Under the pieces are notes generated by a model. It saw only the letters and a list, made by a program, of their open reading frames with translations. It was not told where the DNA came from and did not search any database. A DNA stretch of 5,444 bases from assembly GCA_946478915.1 (NCBI GenBank), contig CAMLER010000388.1, forward strand, positions 1-5,444, in the 5' to 3' direction. How positions within the stretch are numbered: the stretch's first letter is position 1; each line of letters opens with the position of its first letter. This DNA is from an uncultured Chryseolinea sp. Lineage in GTDB: Bacteria > Bacteroidota > Bacteroidia > Cytophagales > Cyclobacteriaceae. The position numbers were made by a program, and so were the translations under genes. This document shows positions 1-5,444 of the stretch, piece by piece.

Positions 1-1614
1 TTCCTTTTTCAGCCGCTTAGCAAGGTACATACCGACATGAGGTTTGGTAATTACAACAAAAAGATGCCCCAAGCTGCAAAAATATCCTTCATGGTGATTG
101 GCGTTTTTCTCATGTTAATGGCGTGCATCAATTTTGTGAATCTTACTACGGCTGAGGCAGTAAGGAGAACGAAAGAAGTGGGCATACGAAAGGCGTTAGG
201 AAGCTCTCGGAAACAATTGATAATGAAGTTTACGGGTGAAACCTTTGTCGTTACTGCTCTATCCGTATTGTTATCGATCGGCGTCGTACAATTCTTACTG
301 GTGCCGATCAATTCATTCATGGACATGTCGTTGACAATGAAGTTCTCGGATTATCGCATCTGGCTATTTCTTATTTTCTTCACAATAGCCGTATCGTTGC
401 TGTCCGGACTTTATCCTGCATTCGCCATTTCGAAGTTTAAGCCCGTCGACGTTCTAAAGGGCCATCTTAATATCAAGGACGGCTCTGGATTTAACCTCAG
501 GCGTGCGCTGATAGTACTGCAATTCTTCATTTCTCAATTGTTTTTGATAGGCACGATTGTCGTCGTTGAGCAAATGGATTTTATGGAAGAACAGGATCTT
601 GGATTTCGTAAAGATGCCATAATCACAGTGCCAATTCCTGAACGCGAGGATATGGCGGACAAGGCAAAGATGCGTGCCTTTAAGAATGAGGTCATCCGAT
701 TGTCGGGAGCAAAGGCCGCGAGCCTTAATTATTCACCCCCATCGTCAGCTGGTGTCCTTAGTTCTGGATTCAAGGTTCTGGAAAAAGGAGAGGAGTTAAG
801 CGCGCAAATCAAACAAGTGGATGGCGATTACCTGGACTTATTTGACATCAAGCTATTAGCAGGTTCAAAGCTTGGAGATGCCGATACCATGGCGGGCTTT
901 GTTGTGAATGAAAAACTGGCACAAATAGCGGGCTATACGCAAATCGAAGAATTTGTAGGAAAGGAGATCGAATTCTGGGGAAAGAAGCTTCCGGTGATCG
1001 GCGTTGTAAAAGACTTTAACACCCGTTCGCTTAGCAAGCCTATGGAACCCGTCATATTATTGAATGATATCGGCGGTTACGGAAACCTTTCAGTTGAACT
1101 CTCTTCAAAAGATATGCAGAAGACCATCCGGCAAATTCAAACGCTATGGGAAGCTACATATCCGGAATACATTTTTAAATATGAATTCCTGGACGAACAG
1201 GTCAACAATCTTTATCGCGGAGAGCGCAAAATATCTCAGATGGTCACGGTCTTTTCGGTTGTTGCTATCTTTATCGGATGCCTCGGCCTATTCGGACTGA
1301 TTTCTTTTATGGCAAACCAAAAAACGAAAGAGGTTGGTATCCGTAAAGTTCTTGGTGCTTCTGTCAACAGCATCCTCTATCTTTTCTTGAAAGAATTCAT
1401 CAAACTAATTGCTATTGGCTTTGTGTTGGCCGCGCCCGTAAGTGCGCTGATCATGAATGAGTATCTCAAAGAATTTGCTTATAAGATCAACCTGGATCCC
1501 ATGATCTTTATTGTCGCCCTCGGCTCAACATTGTTGATAGCGATCGTTACTGTGGGGTTCAGATCTCTTAAGGCAGCGTCAGCAGATCCTGTTAAATCTT
1601 TGAGGACGGAGTGA
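1..1614 (+). CDS. FtsX/MacB-type ABC transporter permease, 5' end outside window
   Basis: Inner-membrane permease of the large two-FtsX-domain family (COG0577-like). It needs a separate ATPase; the substrate cannot be told. The frame is open from the first base (FLFQPLSKVHTD precedes the first internal ATG at 37), so the ATG at 37 is not the real start. That opening matches residue 272 onward of the downstream paralogue, so about 270 N-terminal residues (TM1 and most of the first periplasmic domain) are missing. Seven membrane segments are visible, at about 28-48, 81-103, 119-139, 168-189, 413-436, 465-486 and 499-521 counted from the window edge. The second periplasmic MacB-PCD-like domain lies between segments four and five. 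Both FtsX signatures are present: RTKEVGIRKALG (56-67) and TKEVGIRKVLGAS (442-454). The end DPVKSLRTE is typical of the family. The stop is TGA at 1612-1614. Family assignment is firm; physiological role is unknown. Confidence 0.95.
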   Translation, partial: FLFQPLSKVHTDMRFGNYNKKMPQAAKISFMVIGVFLMLMACINFVNLTTAEAVRRTKEVGIRKALGSSRKQLIMKFTGETFVVTALSVLLSIGVVQFLLVPINSFMDMSLTMKFSDYRIWLFLIFFTIAVSLLSGLYPAFAISKFKPVDVLKGHLNIKDGSGFNLRRALIVLQFFISQLFLIGTIVVVEQMDFMEEQDLGFRKDAIITVPIPEREDMADKAKMRAFKNEVIRLSGAKAASLNYSPPSSAGVLSSGFKVLEKGEELSAQIKQVDGDYLDLFDIKLLAGSKLGDADTMAGFVVNEKLAQIAGYTQIEEFVGKEIEFWGKKLPVIGVVKDFNTRSLSKPMEPVILLNDIGGYGNLSVELSSKDMQKTIRQIQTLWEATYPEYIFKYEFLDEQVNNLYRGERKISQMVTVFSVVAIFIGCLGLFGLISFMANQKTKEVGIRKVLGASVNSILYLFLKEFIKLIAIGFVLAAPVSALIMNEYLKEFAYKINLDPMIFIVALGSTLLIAIVTVGFRSLKAASADPVKSLRTE

Positions 1615-1620
1615 AAGTTA

Positions 1621-1672
1621 CTAAGTGTTTAAGTGTGTAGGTGTTTAAGTGTGTAGGTGTTTATGTGTAGGT
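1621..1672 (+). repeat. 8/16-bp tandem repeat array, left arm
   Basis: The 16-bp unit GTGTTTAAGTGTGTAG occurs perfectly at 1625-1640 and 1641-1656. It is followed by a 14-bp variant at 1657-1670. Each unit splits into two related octamers (GTGTTTAA and GTGTGTAG), so the basic period is 8 bp. The array begins 7-11 bp after the stop codon of the upstream permease. It is GT-rich on the plus strand and non-coding. Sequence evidence is direct; function is unknown. Confidence 0.85.
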
Positions 1673-1746
1673 ACGCTCGATCCAACATAATTGCCAGTCG
1701 CCCGAGCGAAACTTCAACACATCAACACATCAACACATCAACACTT
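1623..1746. repeat. Large imperfect inverted repeat spanning the permease spacer
   Basis: The GT-rich left array and the AC-rich right array are roughly reverse complements. The outer ends pair perfectly over 7 bp (AAGTGTT at 1623-1629 with AACACTT at 1740-1746). A 6-bp GC-rich inverted repeat sits inside (CGCTCG at 1674-1679, CGAGCG at 1703-1708), enclosing 23 nt. The octamers between them match at about 5-6 of 8 positions, and the left arm is about 13 nt longer, so any long stem would be bulged. In RNA this could form an extended hairpin between the two permease messages, acting as a leaky terminator, processing site or stabiliser. No U-tract follows, so a standard intrinsic terminator is not supported. 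Confidence 0.6.
1715..1746 (+). repeat. 8-bp tandem repeat array, right arm
   Basis: Four consecutive octamers are seen: CAACACAT at 1715-1722, 1723-1730 and 1731-1738, then CAACACTT at 1739-1746. The array ends 20 bp before the start codon of the second permease, leaving almost no room for a conventional promoter. The period matches that of the left arm, and the sense is complementary to it. Confidence 0.9.
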
Positions 1747-1766
1747 GTTCAATAAACCATCTTACC

Positions 1767-4184
1767 ATGTACAAGAATTATTTTACCATAGCGTGGAGAA
1801 ACATGGAGTTTCAAAAGTTCTACTCGTTCATCAAAATAGGAGGTTTCGCGCTTGGGTTAGCAACGTGTATCGTGATCGCTCTTTTTATTCGGCACGAACT
1901 GAGTTACGACAAACACTACAAGGACGTAGATAATATCTATCGACTTTACAGCGAAGAGTCGGGCCCCGATGGAGGAAAGTGGACTGCATTCCCAGCACCA
2001 CTGGCATCGCTTGTGAAAGACAACTTTCCCGAGGTGGAATTGGCAGCTAGGTTAATTCCATACAAGTGGTATAATGCGGGACAAAATCTTGTAAGGCGAG
2101 ATGACCGACTTGAAAATACTTATGAAGAAGGCTTTGCTTATGCTGACAACGCCCTGTTGGAGATATTAGAAATACCAATGATCTACGGTTCGAAGTCTAA
2201 TGCGTTACTTCAGCCTAATACCATCGTAATCTCAAAGGAAAAGGCGGACAAGTACTTCCCAGGAGAAGATCCCGTAGGAAAGGTTTTAGTCCTGAATAAT
2301 GAAAAAGATGCCAGCTATACTGTTGGCGGAGTTATGGAGGATTTCAAGCCCACATCTCACCTGCAGTTTGACTTTTTTCTGACTTTATCTGGCAAGGAAT
2401 TCTGGCAAGGCGAACAAACGAGCTGGTGCTGCTGGAACTACAACCCCTATATAAAGTTAAAGCCGGGTACGGATTATAAAGCATTTGAATCTAAACTTCA
2501 ATCACTGAAGAAAGTTTACATCGCTTACCTGATCAAAGAGAAGAATCAATCTGTCGACGACGTGAGGAAATACTATTCCTTTCGAGTACAGCCCGTTAGA
2601 GATATATACCTTCACTCAGATGAGATCCATGATATTATTCCTCACGGAGATATGCGTTACATTTGGATGTTTGGGGGAGTTGCTGTTTTCATACTTGCGC
2701 TGGCGTGTATTAATTTCATAAATCTATCAACTGCGAAATCAGCCAATCGGGCGAAGGAAGTAGGCTTGAGAAAAGTAGTAGGATCACATAGAGCTGCACT
2801 CGTAAACCAATTCCTAAGTGAAGCTATTCTGTATAGCCTGGTTTCCTTTGCACTGGCAATAGCCATACTTTCGGTTGGGCTTCCTTATTTTAATATGTTG
2901 GCAGGTAAGGATATCGTTGTGCCCTGGCTGGAATGGTGGTTTATCCCTATGCTATTTGGTGCGGCATTGTTTGTTGGTATCGTTGCAGGGCTATATCCCT
3001 CATTTTATCTTTCTTCCTTCAAGCCTATTGACGTGCTTAAGGGAAGTGTTGCAAGGGGAATGAAAAACTCCAACCTGAGAAGTAGCATGGTCGTTTTTCA
3101 GTTCACAGCATCGATCGTTCTTATCATTGGTACGTTTGTGATTTACCAACAAATGAAGTTCATTCTTACCACCAAGATCGGATACGATAAAGAGCAGGTG
3201 TTGATGATAGACGGAGTTCAAACCCTGGAAGATCAGCAACCTACTTTCAAAGAAGAACTATTGAAATTGTCGGGAATCGAAAACGTAACGCTCACACAGT
3301 ATTTTCCTGTGTCCGGAACAAAGCGCGACCAGAACCAGTTTTGGCGCGATGGCAAGTCACATGAAGAGAAGAGTATCGGCGCCCAGGCGTGGTGGGTCGA
3401 TGAAGATTATATCGAAACGATGGGAATGAAAATTGTTCAAGGACGGAACTTTCAGAAAGATTTTGCATCCGACTCTAGCTCTATCATCATTAACGAGGCG
3501 ATGGCTAAAAGATTCGGCTTCGAAAATCCTGTTGGCGAAAGAATTATGAACAGGCAGAGTTGGACCATTATTGGAGTTGTAGCAGATTTTAATTTTGGCA
3601 GCATGAAAGAAAAAATTGAACCGCTTTGCTTTATGCGAGGTGACCGGGGTAGTATCGCGGCAGTCAAACTTAATACTGAGGACATGCAAAGTGCGATTTC
3701 AAACGTATCGACCGTATGGAAAAAATTTCTGCCTCACCAGCCTCTTCGTTATTCATTTCTTGATGAGAGCTATGCGCGTATGTATGATGATGTAAGGCGT
3801 ACGGGAAACATTTTTGCAAGCTTCGCTATACTGGCAATTATTGTGGCCTGCCTGGGATTATTTGCATTATCGTCATTTATGGTCGAACAACGAAGAAAGG
3901 AGATTAGCATAAGACTTGTCCTTGGCGCATCGCTTGAAAACATCTTCCGTCTCCTAACAAGTCATTTTATGAAACTGATTTTCATTTCACTTATACTGGC
4001 TATTCCGTTGGCGTGGTATGTGATGCAACAATGGCTAGCGGATTACGAATACAAAATTTCAATAGGATGGGATATTTTCGTTTTGGCTGGAATTCTGTCG
4101 ATGGTCATCGCACTGTCTACCGTTAGCTATCAGGCGCTTCGTGCAGCGCTTGCCAATCCAGCAAATAGTTTAAGGTCGGAGTGA
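1767..4184 (+). CDS. FtsX/MacB-type ABC transporter permease, complete
   Basis: Complete 805-residue permease, a paralogue of the upstream gene and full length for this family. Domain order: cytoplasmic N-terminus; TM1 (about 21-42); first periplasmic MacB-PCD-like domain (about 45-290); TM2-TM5 (about 297-320, 351-374, 391-412, 439-461); second periplasmic domain (about 465-675); TM6-TM8 (about 682-705, 735-753, 768-790). FtsX signatures are RAKEVGLRKVVG (328-339) and the diverged RRKEISIRLVLG (709-720), where the usual EVGIRK reads EISIRL. It ends ANPANSLRSE, as is typical. Two adjacent cysteines (221-222) lie in the first periplasmic domain. The start at 1767 gives the expected family opening (MYKNYFTIAWRN). 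No Shine-Dalgarno precedes it, as is normal in Bacteroidota. Co-transcription with the upstream gene is likely (152-bp spacer, same strand). A separate ATPase is needed; the substrate is unknown. Confidence 0.97.
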   Translation: MYKNYFTIAWRNMEFQKFYSFIKIGGFALGLATCIVIALFIRHELSYDKHYKDVDNIYRLYSEESGPDGGKWTAFPAPLASLVKDNFPEVELAARLIPYKWYNAGQNLVRRDDRLENTYEEGFAYADNALLEILEIPMIYGSKSNALLQPNTIVISKEKADKYFPGEDPVGKVLVLNNEKDASYTVGGVMEDFKPTSHLQFDFFLTLSGKEFWQGEQTSWCCWNYNPYIKLKPGTDYKAFESKLQSLKKVYIAYLIKEKNQSVDDVRKYYSFRVQPVRDIYLHSDEIHDIIPHGDMRYIWMFGGVAVFILALACINFINLSTAKSANRAKEVGLRKVVGSHRAALVNQFLSEAILYSLVSFALAIAILSVGLPYFNMLAGKDIVVPWLEWWFIPMLFGAALFVGIVAGLYPSFYLSSFKPIDVLKGSVARGMKNSNLRSSMVVFQFTASIVLIIGTFVIYQQMKFILTTKIGYDKEQVLMIDGVQTLEDQQPTFKEELLKLSGIENVTLTQYFPVSGTKRDQNQFWRDGKSHEEKSIGAQAWWVDEDYIETMGMKIVQGRNFQKDFASDSSSIIINEAMAKRFGFENPVGERIMNRQSWTIIGVVADFNFGSMKEKIEPLCFMRGDRGSIAAVKLNTEDMQSAISNVSTVWKKFLPHQPLRYSFLDESYARMYDDVRRTGNIFASFAILAIIVACLGLFALSSFMVEQRRKEISIRLVLGASLENIFRLLTSHFMKLIFISLILAIPLAWYVMQQWLADYEYKISIGWDIFVLAGILSMVIALSTVSYQALRAALANPANSLRSE

Positions 4185-4199
4185 GTAAATTGACGAAAG

Positions 4200-4227
4200 C
4201 CGTTATCCGTTGTCCGTTAATCGTTGA
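4200..4227 (+). repeat. 7-bp tandem repeat, CCGTTRT type, four copies
   Basis: Four consecutive heptamers are seen: CCGTTAT (4200-4206), CCGTTGT (4207-4213), CCGTTAA (4214-4220) and TCGTTGA (4221-4227). They begin 15 bp after the stop of the second permease. The copies are degenerate at the last two positions, so this is an aged or motif-constrained array, not fresh slippage. No function is evident. Confidence 0.8.
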
Positions 4228-4231
4228 TGGG

Positions 4232-4245
4232 CCGCATTTTCGCGG
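4232..4245. other. Small GC-rich inverted repeat after the second permease
   Basis: CCGC (4232-4235) and GCGG (4242-4245) can pair around a 6-nt loop, 48 bp after the permease stop. No T-run follows, so calling it an intrinsic terminator would be weak. It is the only GC-rich hairpin in this spacer and the only terminator-like candidate seen for the permease message. Confidence 0.25.
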
Positions 4246-4259
4246 ATAGACATTGCCGA

Positions 4260-4287
4260 CCTTATACCTTATACCTTAGACCTTATA
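4260..4287 (+). repeat. 7-bp tandem repeat, CCTTATA type, four copies
   Basis: Four consecutive heptamers are seen: CCTTATA (4260-4266), CCTTATA (4267-4273), CCTTAGA (4274-4280) and CCTTATA (4281-4287). A degenerate pyrimidine-rich continuation runs to about 4320. The sequence is unrelated to the CCGTTRT array 32 bp upstream but has the same 7-bp period. Non-coding. Confidence 0.85.
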
Positions 4288-4362
4288 CCCGATTCCTTTT
4301 ACCCTTTTCTTAGAACCCTCAGAATACGACAATGGATGATCAAGCGTTATCCGTTCAGGTGA

Positions 4363-4425
4363 CCGACCAAAATCTTTACAGATCTGGGAAAAAATTCCAA
4401 AAAGAAATCATCATCGATGATCTAA
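4363..4425 (+). pseudogene. 3' tail remnant of a secreted-protein gene copy (unit 1)
   Basis: Read in the frame that ends at TAA 4423-4425, this stretch encodes a tail finishing LGKNSKKKSSSMI. It aligns without gaps to the tail LGKNSKTELTPMI of the copy 428 bp downstream, with the stop at the same position. The frame is blocked upstream by TGA at 4360-4362, and the heptamer arrays occupy the space where the rest of the gene would lie. Only the 3' end of this copy appears to survive. An overlapping 36-codon ATG frame (4332-4442) also exists, but it is not the frame whose stop is shared between the two copies. Confidence 0.45.
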
Positions 4426-4430
4426 CTCTT
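4385..4430 (+). repeat. 46-bp direct repeat, copy A
   Basis: Aligned without gaps to 4813-4858, this copy is identical at 38 of 46 positions, including the first 18 (TGGGAAAAAATTCCAAAA). It covers the end of the unit 1 tail, the stop codon and a few bases beyond. Copy A also contains a perfect 12-bp palindrome (ATCATCGATGAT, 4410-4421) that copy B lacks. Confidence 0.85.
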
Positions 4431-4450
4431 CGCAACACATAACCTTTATC

Positions 4451-4482
4451 ATTTACATCCCGTATAAGCACTACTATTTTTA
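4451..4482 (+). promoter_or_regulatory. Candidate promoter of unit 2
   Basis: The -7-like element TATTTTTA (4475-4482) differs from the Bacteroidota TAnnTTTG pattern only at its last base. A weak -33-like ATTT (4451-4454) lies 20 nt upstream. Support comes mainly from the equivalent block at 4879-4911 in unit 3, at the same offset (428-429 bp) as the flanking direct repeat. The bases just after it (GGCATTGTATTAGCTAATT) also resemble the unit 3 copy. Confidence 0.3.
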
Positions 4483-4538
4483 GGCATTGTATTAGCTAAT
4501 TATTATCGGGTATCATGTTTCATAAAACCATAACCTTT

Positions 4539-4853
4539 ATGAATCTCTGTCGCCAAATTGCTGATAAAACACTGATTGCATTCGCATTCGTTGTTGCTGC
4601 ATTGAATACAAATGCCTATAAACTCTACATCGTTTATAGAATGATCTTCTAATTCGTCTCGGGTAATCATTCAGAATAAATTCTCGCACGCTGCGATTGT
4701 TTTGTACTAACGGACAACTCGCGATATCTCCTTTGTGAAATAGAGTGATTCGCACTTCACTTGCCTTTAGCAGCCTGTATTTTTGTCAATAATGAAACAG
4801 CTGTAGCGGTTTTGGGAAAAAATTCCAAAACGGAATTGACTCCGATGATTTAA
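4539..4853 (+). pseudogene. Decayed paralogue of the downstream secreted-protein gene (unit 2)
   Basis: The ATG at 4539 opens a signal-peptide-like stretch: N-terminal MNLCRQ, a hydrophobic core at residues 11-22, and NTNA before Y27-KLY. It aligns without gaps to the downstream protein at 11 of 30 positions, with KLY at the same residue numbers. The same frame ends at TAA 4851-4853 after the shared LGKNSK tail. Between them it carries TAA 4650-4652, TAA 4677-4679 and TGA 4746-4748. The reading distance is 105 codons, against at least 157 for unit 3, so an internal deletion besides the stops is likely. An in-frame ATG at 4515 exists, but homology favours 4539. The interior could not be aligned to unit 3 in any frame, so the case rests on the two ends and the spacing. 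A 37-residue leader peptide from the intact 5' part is possible but less likely. Confidence 0.55.
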
Positions 4854-4858
4854 CTCTT
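4813..4858 (+). repeat. 46-bp direct repeat, copy B
   Basis: Partner of 4385-4430, with 38 of 46 positions identical and no gaps. It covers the end of unit 2 (frame LGKNSKTELTPMI, then TAA at 4851-4853). Two of the eight differences fall in third or synonymous positions in this frame (ATC/ATT before the stop is one), and the stop is shared. This fits descent from coding sequence. Confidence 0.85.
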
Positions 4859-4878
4859 CAACTTTCAGAACATCCGTC

Positions 4879-4911
4879 ATTGTTGCGGCGCATGCGGCTC
4901 GCCTAGATTTA
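4879..4911 (+). promoter_or_regulatory. Candidate promoter of the secreted-protein gene
   Basis: The -7-like element TAGATTTA (4904-4911) matches TAnnTTTG except at the last base. TTG at 4883-4885 (18-nt gap) or 4880-4882 (21-nt gap) could serve as the -33 element. Transcription would start near 4918, giving a leader of about 55 nt before the ATG at 4973. The block recurs at the expected offset upstream of unit 2, which is the main reason for calling it. Confidence 0.4.
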
Positions 4912-4932
4912 AGCAATTGTTCTATAGTTAAC

Positions 4933-4950
4933 GTGGATCCTTAAATCCAC
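4933..4950. promoter_or_regulatory. Inverted repeat in the leader of the secreted-protein gene
   Basis: GTGGAT (4933-4938) and ATCCAC (4945-4950) are perfect reverse complements around a 6-nt centre (CCTTAA), 22 bp before the start codon. If the promoter call is right, it lies in the 5' leader and could be an operator or an mRNA hairpin. It has no T-run, so it is not a terminator. The equivalent position in unit 2 has no such element. Confidence 0.4.
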
Positions 4951-4972
4951 ACCACTTTCAACCCTAACCGCT

Positions 4973-5444
4973 ATGAATTGCCGCAGCCAAAACCGTGGGA
5001 TAGCATTGCTTGCTATCCTTTTTTTTGTCACATTTTTCAGTGCACATGCTCAGAAACTCTACGTTATGTCGCTGGACGACTATCTGCTTAACGCCGATGA
5101 AATTACATTTTCTATTTCAGAGGTTTTCGATGCACGAAGAGACAATAAAAGCTTAGGCGTTGTACAAACCGGATTGGGTAACCGTCCTAGATTTGTTGTT
5201 TTCGAAAAACCCGGTATGACGGAGATCGAAGATTTGTTGAAAAATTCAGGACTATATTCCGCTGATCGCGGACTGGCTATTCGATTTAGTGTGCTTAAGA
5301 TTTCAGAATATACAACACTGTTCACCGAATCGGGTAAGGCGGAAGTAAGCATCGATTTTTTTGTTCCTTATGAAAATCGTTATTACTACATCACAAGTGT
5401 TTTCACCTCTGCCGAACCAGAAGGTTTAGGGGTTACGTATAAAC
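4973..5444 (+). CDS. Exported protein of unknown function, 3' end outside window (unit 3)
   Basis: A frame of 157 codons is open to the window edge. Residues 1-26 form a signal peptide: short basic start MNCRSQNR, hydrophobic core 9-22, and AHA before Q27, a standard type I cleavage site. There is no lipobox cysteine near the cleavage point. The mature part shows alternating strand-like segments with DARRDNKSLG at 53-62, then a turn-rich helix-like stretch (EIEDLLKNSGL, 84-94) and IRFSVLKI (103-110). This layout is loosely reminiscent, from memory, of YajG-type domains (D-x-R...LG near the start, followed by a helix and a strand pair); that is a guess, not an identification. No Shine-Dalgarno is seen, and the start is set by the signal peptide. 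It is the most intact member of the local tandem array. If the array logic holds, its C-terminus should resemble LGKNSK...MI. Confidence 0.85.
   Translation, partial: MNCRSQNRGIALLAILFFVTFFSAHAQKLYVMSLDDYLLNADEITFSISEVFDARRDNKSLGVVQTGLGNRPRFVVFEKPGMTEIEDLLKNSGLYSADRGLAIRFSVLKISEYTTLFTESGKAEVSIDFFVPYENRYYYITSVFTSAEPEGLGVTYK

Noticed and set aside
1715..1746. CRISPR-like array
   Set aside because: The 8-bp units are directly adjacent with no spacers, far shorter than CRISPR repeats, and no cas genes are present.
1691..1933. 80-codon plus-strand ORF across the AC-rich repeats into the second permease
   Set aside because: It is made of translated repeats (THQH type) and then an out-of-frame shadow of the permease start. 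There is no coding character of its own.
4332..4442. Small 36-codon plus-strand ORF beginning MDDQALSVQV
   Set aside because: It overlaps direct repeat copy A but in a frame whose stop is not kept in copy B. The alternative frame shares its stop in both copies, so this ORF is more likely incidental.
4653..4745. Frameshifted remnant of the secreted protein's interior within unit 2
   Set aside because: I translated all three plus frames and compared them with the downstream protein. Only weak scattered similarity appeared, not enough to assign frameshifts.
4537..4755. Minus-strand open frame of 72 codons in the gap after the second permease
   Set aside because: Its product is arginine- and glutamine-rich without domain character. 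The plus strand here carries the decayed homologue of the downstream gene, which explains the region better.
4778..4785. Exact TAnnTTTG match (TATTTTTG) just before the second 46-bp repeat
   Set aside because: No -33 TTG at a suitable distance, and it lies inside the decayed gene copy with no open frame downstream before 4973. Probably chance.
4385..4858. Insertion sequence or MITE bounded by the 46-bp repeats
   Set aside because: The repeats are direct, not inverted. No transposase fragment or target-site duplication is visible, and the repeated gene start outside the pair fits tandem gene duplication better.

Overview
The window looks like chromosomal DNA from a member of the Bacteroidota, most likely a Cytophagales-type bacterium. 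This rests on three things: two adjacent ~800-residue FtsX/MacB-type ABC permeases of the kind found in multi-copy families in that phylum, the absence of Shine-Dalgarno sequences before the starts, and promoter-like elements resembling the TTG-N18-21-TAnnTTTG pattern of this phylum. No species can be named from the sequence alone.

Layout. Positions 1-1614 hold the C-terminal two thirds of one permease, cut by the left window edge. Positions 1615-1766 are a non-coding spacer made almost entirely of 8-bp-period tandem repeats whose two arms are roughly complementary around a 6-bp GC-rich inverted repeat. Positions 1767-4184 are a complete 805-residue paralogous permease. Two further short-period arrays follow, both with a 7-bp unit (4200-4227 and 4260-4287). 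No ATPase partner is in the window.

The right third (4363-5444) looks empty at first but carries a decayed local duplication. A 46-bp direct repeat (4385-4430 and 4813-4858, 38/46 identical, 428 bp apart), a similarly spaced promoter-like block, and a repeated signal-peptide coding start (4539 and 4973, 434 bp apart) together define a tandem array of a small secreted-protein gene. The first unit survives only as a 3' tail. The second is a pseudogene with three in-frame stops. The third is open to the window edge (157 codons seen) and encodes an exported protein of unknown function with a weak resemblance to the YajG-type domain.

The permeases would work in the inner membrane with a separately encoded ATPase, probably in export or mechanotransmission across the envelope. 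The secreted protein would act in the periplasm or at the outer membrane. Nothing in the sequence links the two functions. The least ordinary features are the short-period repeats directly 3' of each permease gene and the decayed tandem array of the secreted-protein gene.
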